This document shows, in pieces, positions 17,598 through 26,622 of a DNA stretch of 64,000 nucleotides (positions are counted from its first letter, which is position 1; each line of letters begins with the position of its first letter). The DNA is taken from positions 62,001 through 126,000 of the forward strand of contig CAZVLB010000008.1 in assembly GCA_964627935.1 (NCBI GenBank). The letters are read 5' to 3'. The notes below the pieces were generated by a model. That model was not told the origin of the DNA. It worked only from the letters and a program-made list of their open reading frames with translations, and did not search any database. The translations under genes and the position numbers were made by a program. The DNA is from JAABVY01 sp964627935. Its GTDB lineage: Bacteria; Zixibacteria; MSB-5A5; JAABVY01.

Positions 17598-18007
17598 ATC
17601 TACATCCTAAATCGGGGATAAAAATTGTCAAGTAAAATGTAAAGGTGCAATGTCACTTTCTAAACCTGTCCGTCTATTTATACAATATCGATATGATATT
17701 GTTTCTGCCTCTCATATATAGAAATATCGGACATGAATTCAGTCGTCTTGATGAGCGGTGGCAGAATAGGTAAGGAGATGAGTATAAAAACCTGGCTAGT
17801 CTGTTTTGTGGGTCGCCCAATAGTTTGAATATGATTATTGACATGTATGGTTATGATAAATTAAGTGATTGTGACAATTGTGCTTAGATGGCAGGTAATA
17901 ATATAATTTAATATTAGTTGAAAGGAAGGCTCATCTCCCCCGTGCTTGACAATTCATGCCGCTATCAGTATTTTTGGTTAAATCCATAAAATCGAAAGGA
18001 GCAGTAT
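17598..18007. other. 410-bp AT-rich intergenic region
   Basis: No credible coding frame. It separates the divergently transcribed antitoxin gene and hbd and must contain both promoters. The only clear structure is the palindrome at 17682-17702. A TTGACA hexamer occurs at 17838-17843, but no convincing -10 follows at the usual distance. AAAGGAG just before 18008 is the hbd ribosome-binding site. Confidence 0.6.
17682..17702. promoter_or_regulatory. Perfect inverted repeat, possible operator
   Basis: ACAATATC-GATAT-GATATTGT: 8-bp arms with a 5-nt centre, 85 bp upstream of the Panacea start codon. Dyads like this are typical binding sites for dimeric autorepressors. It is too AT-rich, and lacks a T-tract, to be a terminator. 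Confidence 0.45.
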
Positions 18008-18862
18008 ATGGAGATACAAAAGGTAGGCATGGTCGGGTTCGGCCAGATGGGCACCGGTATCACCCAGGTATCCGCCTCGGCGGGGTATAATGTCGTGGCT
18101 TATGATATCAAGGCCGATATCCTGGATAAAGGCATGGCGCGTATAACAAAAAACCTCGATAAGGCTATCGAAAAAGGCAAAGCCAGCGAGGATGACAAGA
18201 ACAAGGTTCTCGGCAATATCAGGACCACGACCACATTGGGAGACCTCTCCGATTGCGACCTGGTACTCGAGGCCGTGGTTGAAAATATGCAAACCAAGGT
18301 GGATATCTGGCGCCAGCTTGATGACACGGTCAAAAAAGAGGCGATTTTCGCCTCGAATACATCGTCATTGTCAATTACTGATATGTCGGCCTGTACTGAA
18401 CGTACCGATCAGTTCATGGGGCTGCATTTCTTCAACCCGGTTCATATCATGAAGCTGGTGGAAGTTGTCAAATCGATCGCCACCTCGGAGGAAACTTACA
18501 AGAAAGGCAGGGAATTTGCCGAATCAGTCGGCAAAACCGTGGTAACCTGCGGTGATCGTCCCGGATTCGTGGTCAATCGTCTGCTGGTACCGTATCTTCT
18601 GGACGCCGTGAGAATATATGAGGATGGTACCGCCAGCCGTGAGGATATCGATAATGGTATGATGCTGGGCTGCGGCCATCCCATGGGCCCGTTGACATTG
18701 ATCGATTTCATCGGCCTGGATACCATATTGTATATCGGTGATATCATGTTCGAGGAATTCAAGGATTCTCATTTTGCCTCCCCGCCGCTTTTGCGCCGGA
18801 TGGTCAATATGGGTTATCTTGGAAAGAAAAGCGGAAGAGGATTTTACGACTATACAAAGTGA
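18008..18862 (+). CDS. hbd: 3-hydroxybutyryl-CoA dehydrogenase
   Basis: A 284-residue NAD-dependent dehydrogenase interconverting 3-hydroxyacyl-CoA and 3-ketoacyl-CoA. The Rossmann motif GFGQMGTGI is at about residues 10-18, LEAVVENMQTK and ASNTSSLSI follow, and the catalytic His is in GLHFFNPVHIMKLVEVV. The C-terminal domain has GDRPGFVVNRLL and GCGHPMGPLTLIDFIGLD. AAAGGAG precedes the ATG. It overlaps functionally and is spaced 6 nt from the crotonase gene; together they carry two consecutive steps of butyrate-type or beta-oxidation metabolism. Confidence 0.95.
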   Translation: MEIQKVGMVGFGQMGTGITQVSASAGYNVVAYDIKADILDKGMARITKNLDKAIEKGKASEDDKNKVLGNIRTTTTLGDLSDCDLVLEAVVENMQTKVDIWRQLDDTVKKEAIFASNTSSLSITDMSACTERTDQFMGLHFFNPVHIMKLVEVVKSIATSEETYKKGREFAESVGKTVVTCGDRPGFVVNRLLVPYLLDAVRIYEDGTASREDIDNGMMLGCGHPMGPLTLIDFIGLDTILYIGDIMFEEFKDSHFASPPLLRRMVNMGYLGKKSGRGFYDYTK

Positions 18863-18868
18863 GGGATA

Positions 18869-19648
18869 ATGGACTACGCTAATATCAAAGTTGAAACCGA
18901 GGGGCCTCTTGCAATACTTACAATCAACCGTCCCAGGGCCATGAATGCGCTTAATGATGAAACCCTGACCGAAATTGAAAAGGCGCTGGATGAGCTGGAG
19001 GGTAATGGCCAAACCCGCGTGATGATAGTCACCGGCGAGGGCAAAGCCTTTGTTGCCGGGGCCGATATCTCTGAATTGCAGAAAGCTGATGGCGAGGGCG
19101 GAAAAAAGATATCATCCAAGGGCAATACTTTGTTCAAGCGTATCGAGGATTCGGATATTGTGTCGATCGCGGCTGTCAATGGCTTTGCGCTGGGCGGTGG
19201 ATGTGAGCTGGCGATGGCCTGTGATATGCGTTTTGCCTCGGATGCGGCCAAGATGGGCCAGCCGGAGGTCAACCTGGGCGTGATCCCGGGATATGGCGGT
19301 ACCCAGAGGCTGAGTCGTCTGGTGGGCAAAGGCAAAGCCAAGGAGCTGATCCTGACCGGCGACATGATTGATGCCGAGGAAGCCAGCCGGATCGGGCTGG
19401 TGGAAAAAGTTGTTGCGGCGGATAACCTGATGGAGGTTGCCCGTAAGACGGCCGAGAAGATAATCTCCAAGGGTCCGGCTGCGGTACGTATGTCCAAGAA
19501 AGCGATTAACTACGGTTCGGAAACTAATCTGGCTGATGGCATTCAATTTGAAATCGAGAGATTCAAGGATATTTTCGAGACCGAAGATAAAAACGAGGGC
19601 ACATCGGCATTCCTGGAAAAACGCAAGCCGGAATTCAAGGATAAATAA
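18869..19648 (+). CDS. crt: Enoyl-CoA hydratase/crotonase
   Basis: A 259-residue crotonase-fold enzyme. It has the CoA/oxyanion segment FVAGADISEL (about residues 61-70), ALGGGCELAMACD (about 105-117) and the PEVNLGVIPGYGGTQRL block (about 131-147) with the second catalytic Glu. Both catalytic Glu positions look present, consistent with hydration of crotonyl-CoA-type substrates. It is the second gene of an operon with hbd, 6 nt apart, and is followed by a clear terminator. Confidence 0.94.
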   Translation: MDYANIKVETEGPLAILTINRPRAMNALNDETLTEIEKALDELEGNGQTRVMIVTGEGKAFVAGADISELQKADGEGGKKISSKGNTLFKRIEDSDIVSIAAVNGFALGGGCELAMACDMRFASDAAKMGQPEVNLGVIPGYGGTQRLSRLVGKGKAKELILTGDMIDAEEASRIGLVEKVVAADNLMEVARKTAEKIISKGPAAVRMSKKAINYGSETNLADGIQFEIERFKDIFETEDKNEGTSAFLEKRKPEFKDK

Positions 19649-19668
19649 TTCCTGATTATGGGGTTTTT

Positions 19669-19701
19669 ATGGCGGCATTATAATGGGTGCCGCCATTTTT
19701 A
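19669..19701 (+). terminator. Intrinsic terminator after hbd-crt
   Basis: Perfect 9-bp stem ATGGCGGCA/TGCCGCCAT (19669-19677 with 19688-19696), a 10-nt loop and a TTTTT run. Its presence also argues against the upstream ATG at 19683 as the start of the next gene. Confidence 0.9.
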
Positions 19702-19778
19702 TGTCCCGCTATTTTTGGAATATTAATATTGAAAAATATTCCTTATTCACTATTATAGAGGTCTATCATGGAGGTTGT

Positions 19779-20099
19779 GTGCTTTTATCGACTACACCGA
19801 ATATTGAGGGCCACAAGATAACCGATTACCGTGGAATAGTAACCGGCGAGGCTATCCTGGGGGCCAATATAGTACGTGATATTTTCGCCTCGATTACCGA
19901 TATAGTTGGCGGACGATCCGGCAAGTATGAACAGGAACTGGTCAAGGCCCGCAAGGTGGCCCTGGAAGAAATGGGCGATGAAGCCAAAAGCCTGGGCGCC
20001 AACGCGGTGGTGGGCGTGGATATCGATTATGAGGTGATCCGCGACGGGATGCTTATGGTTGCGGCTTCAGGTACTGCGGTTACGATCAAGAAGGAATAA
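19779..20099 (+). CDS. YbjQ/UPF0145 family protein
   Basis: A 106-residue member of the YbjQ (DUF74, UPF0145) family, small pentameric proteins sometimes called heavy-metal-binding, with no firmly proven function. The family core is clear: LSTTPNIEGHKITDYRG, VTGEAILGANIVRDIFASI, and GANAVVGVDIDYE. I start it at GTG 19779, preceded by GGAGG at 19770-19774, because this gives the standard family length and because the longer frame begins inside the preceding terminator. It is a single gene. Confidence 0.88.
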   Translation: MLLSTTPNIEGHKITDYRGIVTGEAILGANIVRDIFASITDIVGGRSGKYEQELVKARKVALEEMGDEAKSLGANAVVGVDIDYEVIRDGMLMVAASGTAVTIKKE

Positions 20100-20170
20100 T
20101 TAAAACGATTTACCCCGTTTGGCGTTATAAATTATGGTACATTTCAACCAGAACAGTCCCGGGAGATAAG

Positions 20171-23100
20171 ATGAAGATCAAACCTGCCCTGTTGCTTTTT
20201 TCAGCCATCCTGCTCATATATTCCAGCATTTTTGCTCTAAACAATGAGAAGATCCATCCCGCCCTGCAGGATGAAATATCATCATTGGGGCAAGAGTATC
20301 ATACGGTGCTGATCCGTCTTGCGGACAGGCATAATAAATTCACGCTCAATAAAAAGCTGGGACTGGATACCTACAGCCGTCAGGCGGCCCATTATCTGGC
20401 AATCACAGAACTCAAGAGTCATGCCAGGGAAACCCAGCAGGATCTGCTTGAATTTCTGGGCCGGCAGGTGAAGAATAAAAATGTCAGGTTTTATAAATCT
20501 TACTGGATCGACAACCTGATTCGGGCCGAGGTGTCATTGGAGGTCCTGGATCAGCTAAGCGAATTTGATGAAGTCGAGACGATCTTCCCGGATGTCAGGG
20601 TTACCACGATAGAACCATTGGATTATCCTGTATCGAAAGTATACACGCCCGGGGAACTTCCAGATCATCTGACAGTAATCGGCGCCGACAGTATGTGGAA
20701 GCTGGGCTATACCGGTGAGGGCACATTGGCGGCCACATTCGATACCGGCATCGAGGGAACTCATCCGGCCCTGTCAGGCTCATATCGTGGAAATTTCGGC
20801 TACTCCCATGAGCAGTGCTGGTTCGATCCCTATGTCAATGATACATTTCCGCACACGATCCGTCAGGTGCCCAGCCAATATAGATTTCATGGCACCGGTA
20901 CGTTGAGCCTGATAGTTGGCAAGGATGATGCCACAGGAGATACATTGGGAGTGGCATTCGGAGCGCACTGGATCTCGGCGGCGGTAATCGATATCCCGCA
21001 GGTTAATTATATCCTGGATGCATTCGAGTGGATTGTTGATCCTGATGGTGATCCGAATACGATCGAGGATGTCCCGGATGCATTGAGTCATTCCTGGGGC
21101 TATGATAATGACATACTGGGATGCTCGGATATATTTTACACCGCAATAGATAATGTCGAGGCCCTGGGGACGGTTGTTGTATTTTCTGCGGGCAATGATG
21201 GTTCGAGTTACAGGAGCCTGCGCAACCCGGCCAACCGTGCCTCCTCGCCATATAACTCATTCGCCGTCGGCATGACCCGCCTGGAGGGTGATGAGATACT
21301 CGTTGACCTGGGCTCATCACGCGGACCTTCAGAATGCAATACCGATATTATCAAGCCCAATGTGGTTGCTATGGGCCGTAATGTGATGATTGCGGATTCC
21401 AGCGGCTATGGTTTTAATTCGGGGACATCATTCTCCGCCCCGCAGGTGGCCGGCGCAGTCTGCCTGTTACGTCAATATAATCCCAATGCCCCTGTTGATT
21501 CAATCAAAAAGGCCCTGATGCTCTCGGCTACCGATATCGATGAGCCGGGGCCCGATTCGGCGGCCGGTTACGGTCTGATAAATGTCCCCGCCTCGCTGGA
21601 ATACCTCGATCCCAATAATCAACCGGATGTCTTCATCAATTCGGTAACCATGCCCATGATTCAGCCCGGAGACACTGTCGATGTGGCGCTGACATTGAAA
21701 AATGATGGTCCCGGGGTATTGAGTGTTACAGGCATTATGCGTGGTTCCGACAGCGATGTCGACCTGATCGACAGCAGTGCCACGTTCGGGGATATCGCCT
21801 TGAATGGCAGTGCCGATAATATTGCCGATCCGTATAGAATTTATTTCGATGAGGATGTTTTGGAAGGGACCGACATAACGATCGATCTATTGGTAACCGC
21901 CTCGGGTGGCTATGAAAAGATTATCCCTGTCCATTTCCTGGTGGGAAACAGGCAGGACCGTTCGCTTTATACCCATGATGCCGGGGCATTTTTGTTCACG
22001 ATTTCAAATTTCGGCGCCTATGGCCTGGATGCGCTATCATTGACTGATCTGGGCGGACAGGGATTTGTCTTTCCCAAAGACAGCGAGTCGAGCCTGTTTG
22101 AAATGGGACTTTTGATCTCAGCCGGTGACAGCAATCATGTTTCCAATGCCGTGCGCAATCAGATTGGTGTGGCCGATGAGCATTTTCGCGTCGCGCCGGC
22201 GGGAAATCTGCAGGAGGTAGTGCCCACCGACACATCGATTGCCGAACAAACCATCTCGAAATTCAATGACCTGAATGCCCCGATGCCGATTGGAATCGAG
22301 GTAATGCAGGAATCGTTCGCTTTCGATAATCATACCAATGATCAGTTTATGATATTTATGTATGTACTGGAAAATATCTCGGACAGTAATATTACAGATC
22401 TGTATGCCTCGATTTTTGCCGACTGGGATTTCTACACCACTACCGGCGGCCTGGTGGATAATGCCGGCTATGATGCCGCCAGCGGTACCGGTTACATGAT
22501 GCATGCCCTGCAGACCGATTATCGCGGTATTACGGTATTGAATGATGAAGGTGTCTATTCATACAGGATCATTCCCGGGCAGGATTGGCTCTATAACGGT
22601 TTCAGCAAATCCGAGAAATGGATGTTTATCTCCGAGGACTCGATATCAGAAGCTGCGTTGACTATCAATGACTACACGCATATGATCACCACGGGGCCGT
22701 TTGCATTGGCCCCCGGAGATGTCGACACGGCGGCATTTGCTGTGATAGCGGCTGAAAGTCAATTCGATCTTCTCGATTTCTATGCCCAGAATGCGATAAA
22801 TCAATACAATAATCTTCCCACTCAGCAGGATACTGTCAAGCCGGGATTTTCAATCAATATGCTGACAAACCCGGTGCTTCATTTTGAAGCTGATTTCTAT
22901 GCCTATGCCACGGAGGAATTGAAAGAGGAGCCGGTGATGACAGTCGAGGGGCCATTGGGTGCAGTTACCTACACCATGGATGACTTGCCGAACCGTGATG
23001 CGGTGGCATATTTCCAGAGCCTTCGTATCGATCAGGATGGTGATTATTCGATTACTGTCTGCGGCGAGGACCTGGCTTTAAACGAGGGCTGCGAGATACT

Positions 23101-23779
23101 CGATCTTTCCGCGGCGCTACTCAAAGGAGCAGGTTTTGCCCGGCTGCAGTCAGCGGATGGGCTGATTGGAGCGTCGATCAAAAGCGATGATGATTTTGCC
23201 AAAGGCATGCTGTTGCTTGTTGAAAATAATGAGGTGGACATTTCAAGTGACTATCAGGCCGTCAAGAAATTCGGGCTGAAAAAATCCGCCGGCCTGGATC
23301 AGGCAAACACGCAGCTTGAAATCCATGCGGATAAGCTGAATTTTGATTACAGGCAGGCTGTGCTTCTGCATGGCACAAATCTCGATCGTGTAGAGCTTCA
23401 ATATGATCAAGCGCGGCGGGTGTTGATTGCGGATGGCGTTGATGCGGGTGATTTTGTGTTGGCCAAATCTGAGAATTCAAGTGAGATTGAATCTGTGCCG
23501 CGTCAGTTTGCGCTCTACCAGAACAAGCCCAATCCATTCAACCCATATACCGAAATCGCATTCGAGATTCCCAAAGATGCCCATGTCAACCTGTCGGTTT
23601 ATAATATCCTGGGTCAGAAAGTGACGACACTTATCGATGAGCATCTGGGCGCCGGAACCCATTCCACGACCTGGGATGCGCTCAACAGTTCCGGTGACAA
23701 TGTCGCCTCCGGTTTCTATTTCTATAAACTGACCGCCGGGGATTTAAGCGATGTCAAACGTATGCTTCTGTTGAAATAA
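20171..23779 (+). CDS. Secreted S8 subtilisin-like protease with type IX-like C-terminal sorting domain
   Basis: A 1202-residue exported protease. After a signal peptide (about 1-22) and a prodomain (about 25-150) comes an S8 domain (about 165-475) with a complete triad: Asp191 in FDTGIEGTHP, His240 in FHGTGT, Ser420 in GTSFSAPQVAGA. A long beta-rich region follows (about 490-1100), including a CARDB-like stretch after VFINSV. The last 85 or so residues start LYQNKPNPFNPYTEI and contain YNILGQKV and SGFYFYKL, the hallmark of the Por/FlgD-Ig type A sorting domain used by type IX secretion. The PorV-like gene at 45275-46222 fits that route. It is followed 4 nt later by a TPR lipoprotein gene. 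Confidence 0.92.
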   Translation: MKIKPALLLFSAILLIYSSIFALNNEKIHPALQDEISSLGQEYHTVLIRLADRHNKFTLNKKLGLDTYSRQAAHYLAITELKSHARETQQDLLEFLGRQVKNKNVRFYKSYWIDNLIRAEVSLEVLDQLSEFDEVETIFPDVRVTTIEPLDYPVSKVYTPGELPDHLTVIGADSMWKLGYTGEGTLAATFDTGIEGTHPALSGSYRGNFGYSHEQCWFDPYVNDTFPHTIRQVPSQYRFHGTGTLSLIVGKDDATGDTLGVAFGAHWISAAVIDIPQVNYILDAFEWIVDPDGDPNTIEDVPDALSHSWGYDNDILGCSDIFYTAIDNVEALGTVVVFSAGNDGSSYRSLRNPANRASSPYNSFAVGMTRLEGDEILVDLGSSRGPSECNTDIIKPNVVAMGRNVMIADSSGYGFNSGTSFSAPQVAGAVCLLRQYNPNAPVDSIKKALMLSATDIDEPGPDSAAGYGLINVPASLEYLDPNNQPDVFINSVTMPMIQPGDTVDVALTLKNDGPGVLSVTGIMRGSDSDVDLIDSSATFGDIALNGSADNIADPYRIYFDEDVLEGTDITIDLLVTASGGYEKIIPVHFLVGNRQDRSLYTHDAGAFLFTISNFGAYGLDALSLTDLGGQGFVFPKDSESSLFEMGLLISAGDSNHVSNAVRNQIGVADEHFRVAPAGNLQEVVPTDTSIAEQTISKFNDLNAPMPIGIEVMQESFAFDNHTNDQFMIFMYVLENISDSNITDLYASIFADWDFYTTTGGLVDNAGYDAASGTGYMMHALQTDYRGITVLNDEGVYSYRIIPGQDWLYNGFSKSEKWMFISEDSISEAALTINDYTHMITTGPFALAPGDVDTAAFAVIAAESQFDLLDFYAQNAINQYNNLPTQQDTVKPGFSINMLTNPVLHFEADFYAYATEELKEEPVMTVEGPLGAVTYTMDDLPNRDAVAYFQSLRIDQDGDYSITVCGEDLALNEGCEILDLSAALLKGAGFARLQSADGLIGASIKSDDDFAKGMLLLVENNEVDISSDYQAVKKFGLKKSAGLDQANTQLEIHADKLNFDYRQAVLLHGTNLDRVELQYDQARRVLIADGVDAGDFVLAKSENSSEIESVPRQFALYQNKPNPFNPYTEIAFEIPKDAHVNLSVYNILGQKVTTLIDEHLGAGTHSTTWDALNSSGDNVASGFYFYKLTAGDLSDVKRMLLLK

Positions 23780-23783
23780 GAAT

Positions 23784-24416
23784 ATGGAGATGAAGAAGAT
23801 GAGAAGTTTATGCCTGATTTATATACTTGCCACTATGTTGATTCTGCTGGCAGCCTGCAGCAGCGGCAACGGTCCGGGTTATGATGTCGACGCCAACCTT
23901 TTGATCGGATGGGATTATGTCGAGGACGCTGACTACCAGAATGCGGTCGACAAATTCCATGAGGTACTTGAAAATGATGATGACAACGCTGTAGCCCTGA
24001 CAGGCCTGGGCTGGAGCTTTGCATTTGATATGCAACTCGACAGCGCCGAGAAATATTTCACCGGCGCATTGGCATACGACCAGAATTCGGATATACATAT
24101 GGGTCTGGCGGCTGTGTACCGCGACAAACCGAACTATGCACAGGCTGTATCCTATGCCTCACAGGTAATCAGCGATGATCCCGATTATGTTTTCACATAC
24201 AGGATATCGATCAATTATCAGGATGCCTACCTGATTCGCGCCCAGAGTTATTTTGCCCAGGGCAGCGGTCAGTTTGCCAATGCCGCGATGGATGTAAATT
24301 ATCTCTGCGACCAGAATGGAATCGCTCAGCTGCCCGATCCCGCTTCAATTTCTGCCGCAGAATACGAGCAGGCACTGGCCGAAAAGCTGGATCAGCTATC
24401 GGAATTGATATCCTGA
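23784..24416 (+). CDS. TPR-containing lipoprotein
   Basis: A 210-residue lipoprotein. A lipobox LLAAC places the lipidated Cys at about residue 25. The rest is helical with three or four tetratricopeptide repeats; AVALTGLGWSFAFDMQLDSA and IHMGLAAVYRDKPNYAQAV are the clearest. It starts 4 nt after the S8 protease stop codon, so the two are probably co-expressed, and it may serve as a periplasmic or outer-membrane accessory of that secreted protein. Alternative in-frame ATGs at 23790 and 23799 would slightly shorten the signal peptide. Confidence 0.8.
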   Translation: MEMKKMRSLCLIYILATMLILLAACSSGNGPGYDVDANLLIGWDYVEDADYQNAVDKFHEVLENDDDNAVALTGLGWSFAFDMQLDSAEKYFTGALAYDQNSDIHMGLAAVYRDKPNYAQAVSYASQVISDDPDYVFTYRISINYQDAYLIRAQSYFAQGSGQFANAAMDVNYLCDQNGIAQLPDPASISAAEYEQALAEKLDQLSELIS

Positions 24417-24551
24417 CAGATCCTCTCGGATCATCCCTCCCAAAATCGCTGAGAAGCCCGTAAATTATGGGCTCGCAGGCTCTTACGCATACTCCGGGGC
24501 GGCCAATATTGTTGTTGCTTTTTGGGGGTAAAAAGCATACAATTAGAGGTT

Positions 24552-25241
24552 ATGATTGCTGCGTCGGAGATCGGTTCAAGGCTTGAAGCTGTACGGGAAA
24601 GTATCAACAATGCGTTGATCAAAGCGGGCCGCAGAGGCGATGAAATCACGCTTGTAGCGGTTACCAAGACATTCCCGGCAGAATTTTTAAGCGAGGCAAT
24701 CAGATGCGGCCTGACCGATATCGGCGAGAGCCGTGTGCAGGATTTCGAGGAAAAGAAGCCCAAAGTCGAGGGCCGCGCCCGTTATCATATGATCGGGCAT
24801 CTGCAACGCAATAAGGTCAAAAATGCGCTGGAGCTTTTTGATATGATTCAGTCAGTCGATTCGATTCGCCTGGCAAAAGAGATTTCCAGGCGGGCCGAGA
24901 AGATGACCGAAGTCCTGGTACAGATCAACAGTTCCGGCGAGGAAAGCAAATACGGCTTCGATATGGATGAAGCAACGGATCGTCTGCTGGAAATCGCCGA
25001 GCTGGATAACCTGAAGGTAATGGGCCTGATGACTATCGGAAGGTTTACCGATGATGAGACCCTGATTCGCAAAAGCTTTACGCCGGTTAAAGAGATGTTT
25101 GACGACTTGAAAAAGCATGAACATGATAAGTTAAGGATGGTTCATCTCTCGATGGGGATGAGCAGCGATTTCGAGCTGGCGATCGATGAGGGTGCGAATA
25201 TGCTCCGTATCGGTACCCAGATATTTGGAACGCGAGGTTAA
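24552..25241 (+). CDS. yggS: YggS/PROSC family PLP-homeostasis protein
   Basis: A 229-residue PLP-binding protein that buffers pyridoxal 5'-phosphate rather than catalysing a known reaction. The PLP Lys lies in LVAVTKTF; later blocks are IGESRVQDFEEK, YHMIGHLQRNKVK, SVDSIRLAKEI, and the C-terminal LSMGMSSDFELAI and LRIGTQIFG, all diagnostic. I use ATG 24552 with AGAGG just upstream, giving the normal length. A DivIVA gene follows 2 nt later, echoing the ylm-divIVA order of many bacteria. Confidence 0.93.
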   Translation: MIAASEIGSRLEAVRESINNALIKAGRRGDEITLVAVTKTFPAEFLSEAIRCGLTDIGESRVQDFEEKKPKVEGRARYHMIGHLQRNKVKNALELFDMIQSVDSIRLAKEISRRAEKMTEVLVQINSSGEESKYGFDMDEATDRLLEIAELDNLKVMGLMTIGRFTDDETLIRKSFTPVKEMFDDLKKHEHDKLRMVHLSMGMSSDFELAIDEGANMLRIGTQIFGTRG

Positions 25242-25243
25242 TT

Positions 25244-25744
25244 GTGGATGAAGATGCAAAAATAACGGCCCAGGATATCCGTCATCAGGAATTCTCGGTC
25301 AAAATGCGTGGCTATGATCGTTCCGAGGTGGAGGAATTTCTTTCCACGGTAGCAGATATGCTGGAGAAAGATACCTCGGAGAGATCGGAACTGCGTCAGA
25401 AAATCGAACTTCTCGAGAAGCAGCTTCAGGAATTCAAAAACCTGGAAGCGACATTGAAGAATACCCTGATCCGCACCGAGGAATCGGCCGAGGATGTCAA
25501 GCGGGCGGCGGAACGTGAAAGCGAGCTGATAATCCGCGAGGCCAAGGTCAAGGCGGATAAGATGTATTCGGAAAAGATGGAGGAACTGCACAGGGTCGAA
25601 TCGAGTTACGAGGCGATGCAGGCCAAGTGGAATGAGTACTATATCAAATTCAAAAACCTGCTTACATCTCACCTGGAAATTCTCGAAAAGATGCAGCAGG
25701 AATACAAGACCATAGGAAACGGCGGCGGGACTGAAAGGTCCTGA
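25244..25744 (+). CDS. DivIVA-domain coiled-coil protein
   Basis: A 166-residue protein. The N-terminal DivIVA lipid-binding segment reads ITAQDIRHQEFSVKMRGYDRSEVEEFL (given as residues 7-33), followed by an almost unbroken coiled coil to about residue 155 rich in Glu, Lys and Leu. DivIVA proteins sense negative membrane curvature and organise poles or septa. GTG start with GAGG 6 nt upstream. It begins 2 nt after yggS and is followed 35 nt later by punA. DivIVA-domain proteins are best studied in Gram-positives, but short versions next to yggS occur broadly. Confidence 0.88.
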   Translation: MDEDAKITAQDIRHQEFSVKMRGYDRSEVEEFLSTVADMLEKDTSERSELRQKIELLEKQLQEFKNLEATLKNTLIRTEESAEDVKRAAERESELIIREAKVKADKMYSEKMEELHRVESSYEAMQAKWNEYYIKFKNLLTSHLEILEKMQQEYKTIGNGGGTERS

Positions 25745-25779
25745 CGGCAGGAATTTTCCAAAAGGGAGAACAAATCAAG

Positions 25780-26601
25780 ATGAAAGATCTTAAAAAACAT
25801 ATCGGCGAGGCGGTTGATGATATCCGTCTGGTTACCAGTGCCACGCCGAAGATCGGTATTATTCTCGGTTCCGGTCTGGGCGGCCTGGCCGAAAAGATGA
25901 ATATCGAAGATACTGTAAGCTATGAGAAGATAAGCCATTTCCCAATTTCAACAGTCGAGGGTCATGCCGGACGGCTGCTGTTCGGTAAGCTGGCGGGTAA
26001 AGATGTGGTCGCCATGCAGGGCCGTTTTCATTATTACGAAGGCTATACGCTCAAGCAGGTGACTTTCCCGATCCGTGTACTCAAGGCCCTTGGAATGGAA
26101 ACGCTATTGGTTTCCAATGCCTGCGGAGGGCTCAATCCGCAGTTCAAGGCCGGCGACCTGATGATCATCACCGATCATATCAACCTGCAACCGGATAACC
26201 CGTTGCGGGGATGGAACGATCCCGACCTGGGCGACCGTTTCCCGGATTGCAGTGAATGCTACAACCATGAATTGGTCAGGCTGGCCGAGGAATGTGCCCT
26301 GGAACTCAAGATTCCTGTGCAGAAGGGTGTCTATGTTTCTGTGCCCGGTCCTAATCTTGAGACTGCCGCGGAGTATAGATTCCTGCGTATAATCGGCGCT
26401 GATGTGGTCGGGATGTCTACTGTGCCGGAGGTGCTGGTGGCTCATCATCAAAAGACCCGTGTGCTGGGACTTTCGATCGTAACTGATATGGGTCTGCCGG
26501 ATGCATTGAAACCGACCAGCCACGAGGAAATCCTCGAAAATGCCGGTATTGCCGAACCGAAACTTACAGCAATAGCGGAAGCAGTAGTCAAGAAACTATA
26601 A
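25780..26601 (+). CDS. punA: Purine-nucleoside phosphorylase (trimeric type)
   Basis: A 273-residue phosphorylase that cleaves inosine or guanosine to base and ribose-1-phosphate. Landmarks are the phosphate loop GIILGSGLGGLAEKM (about 26-40), FPISTVEGHAGRLLFG, MQGRFHYYEGY, NACGGLNPQF, the substrate-specificity region PNLETAAEYRFL, and GADVVGMSTVPEVLVA. Length matches the low-molecular-mass trimeric PNP class. GGGAG precedes the ATG. It is part of a run yggS-divIVA-punA-ileS on the same strand with short gaps. Confidence 0.95.
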   Translation: MKDLKKHIGEAVDDIRLVTSATPKIGIILGSGLGGLAEKMNIEDTVSYEKISHFPISTVEGHAGRLLFGKLAGKDVVAMQGRFHYYEGYTLKQVTFPIRVLKALGMETLLVSNACGGLNPQFKAGDLMIITDHINLQPDNPLRGWNDPDLGDRFPDCSECYNHELVRLAEECALELKIPVQKGVYVSVPGPNLETAAEYRFLRIIGADVVGMSTVPEVLVAHHQKTRVLGLSIVTDMGLPDALKPTSHEEILENAGIAEPKLTAIAEAVVKKL

Positions 26602-26622
26602 AACTGATCGTGGATAGAGGAT

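Noticed and set aside
17838..17866. Sigma-70-type promoter for hbd starting with TTGACA
   Set aside because: No acceptable -10 hexamer at 16-18 bp; TATGAT is only about 8 bp away.
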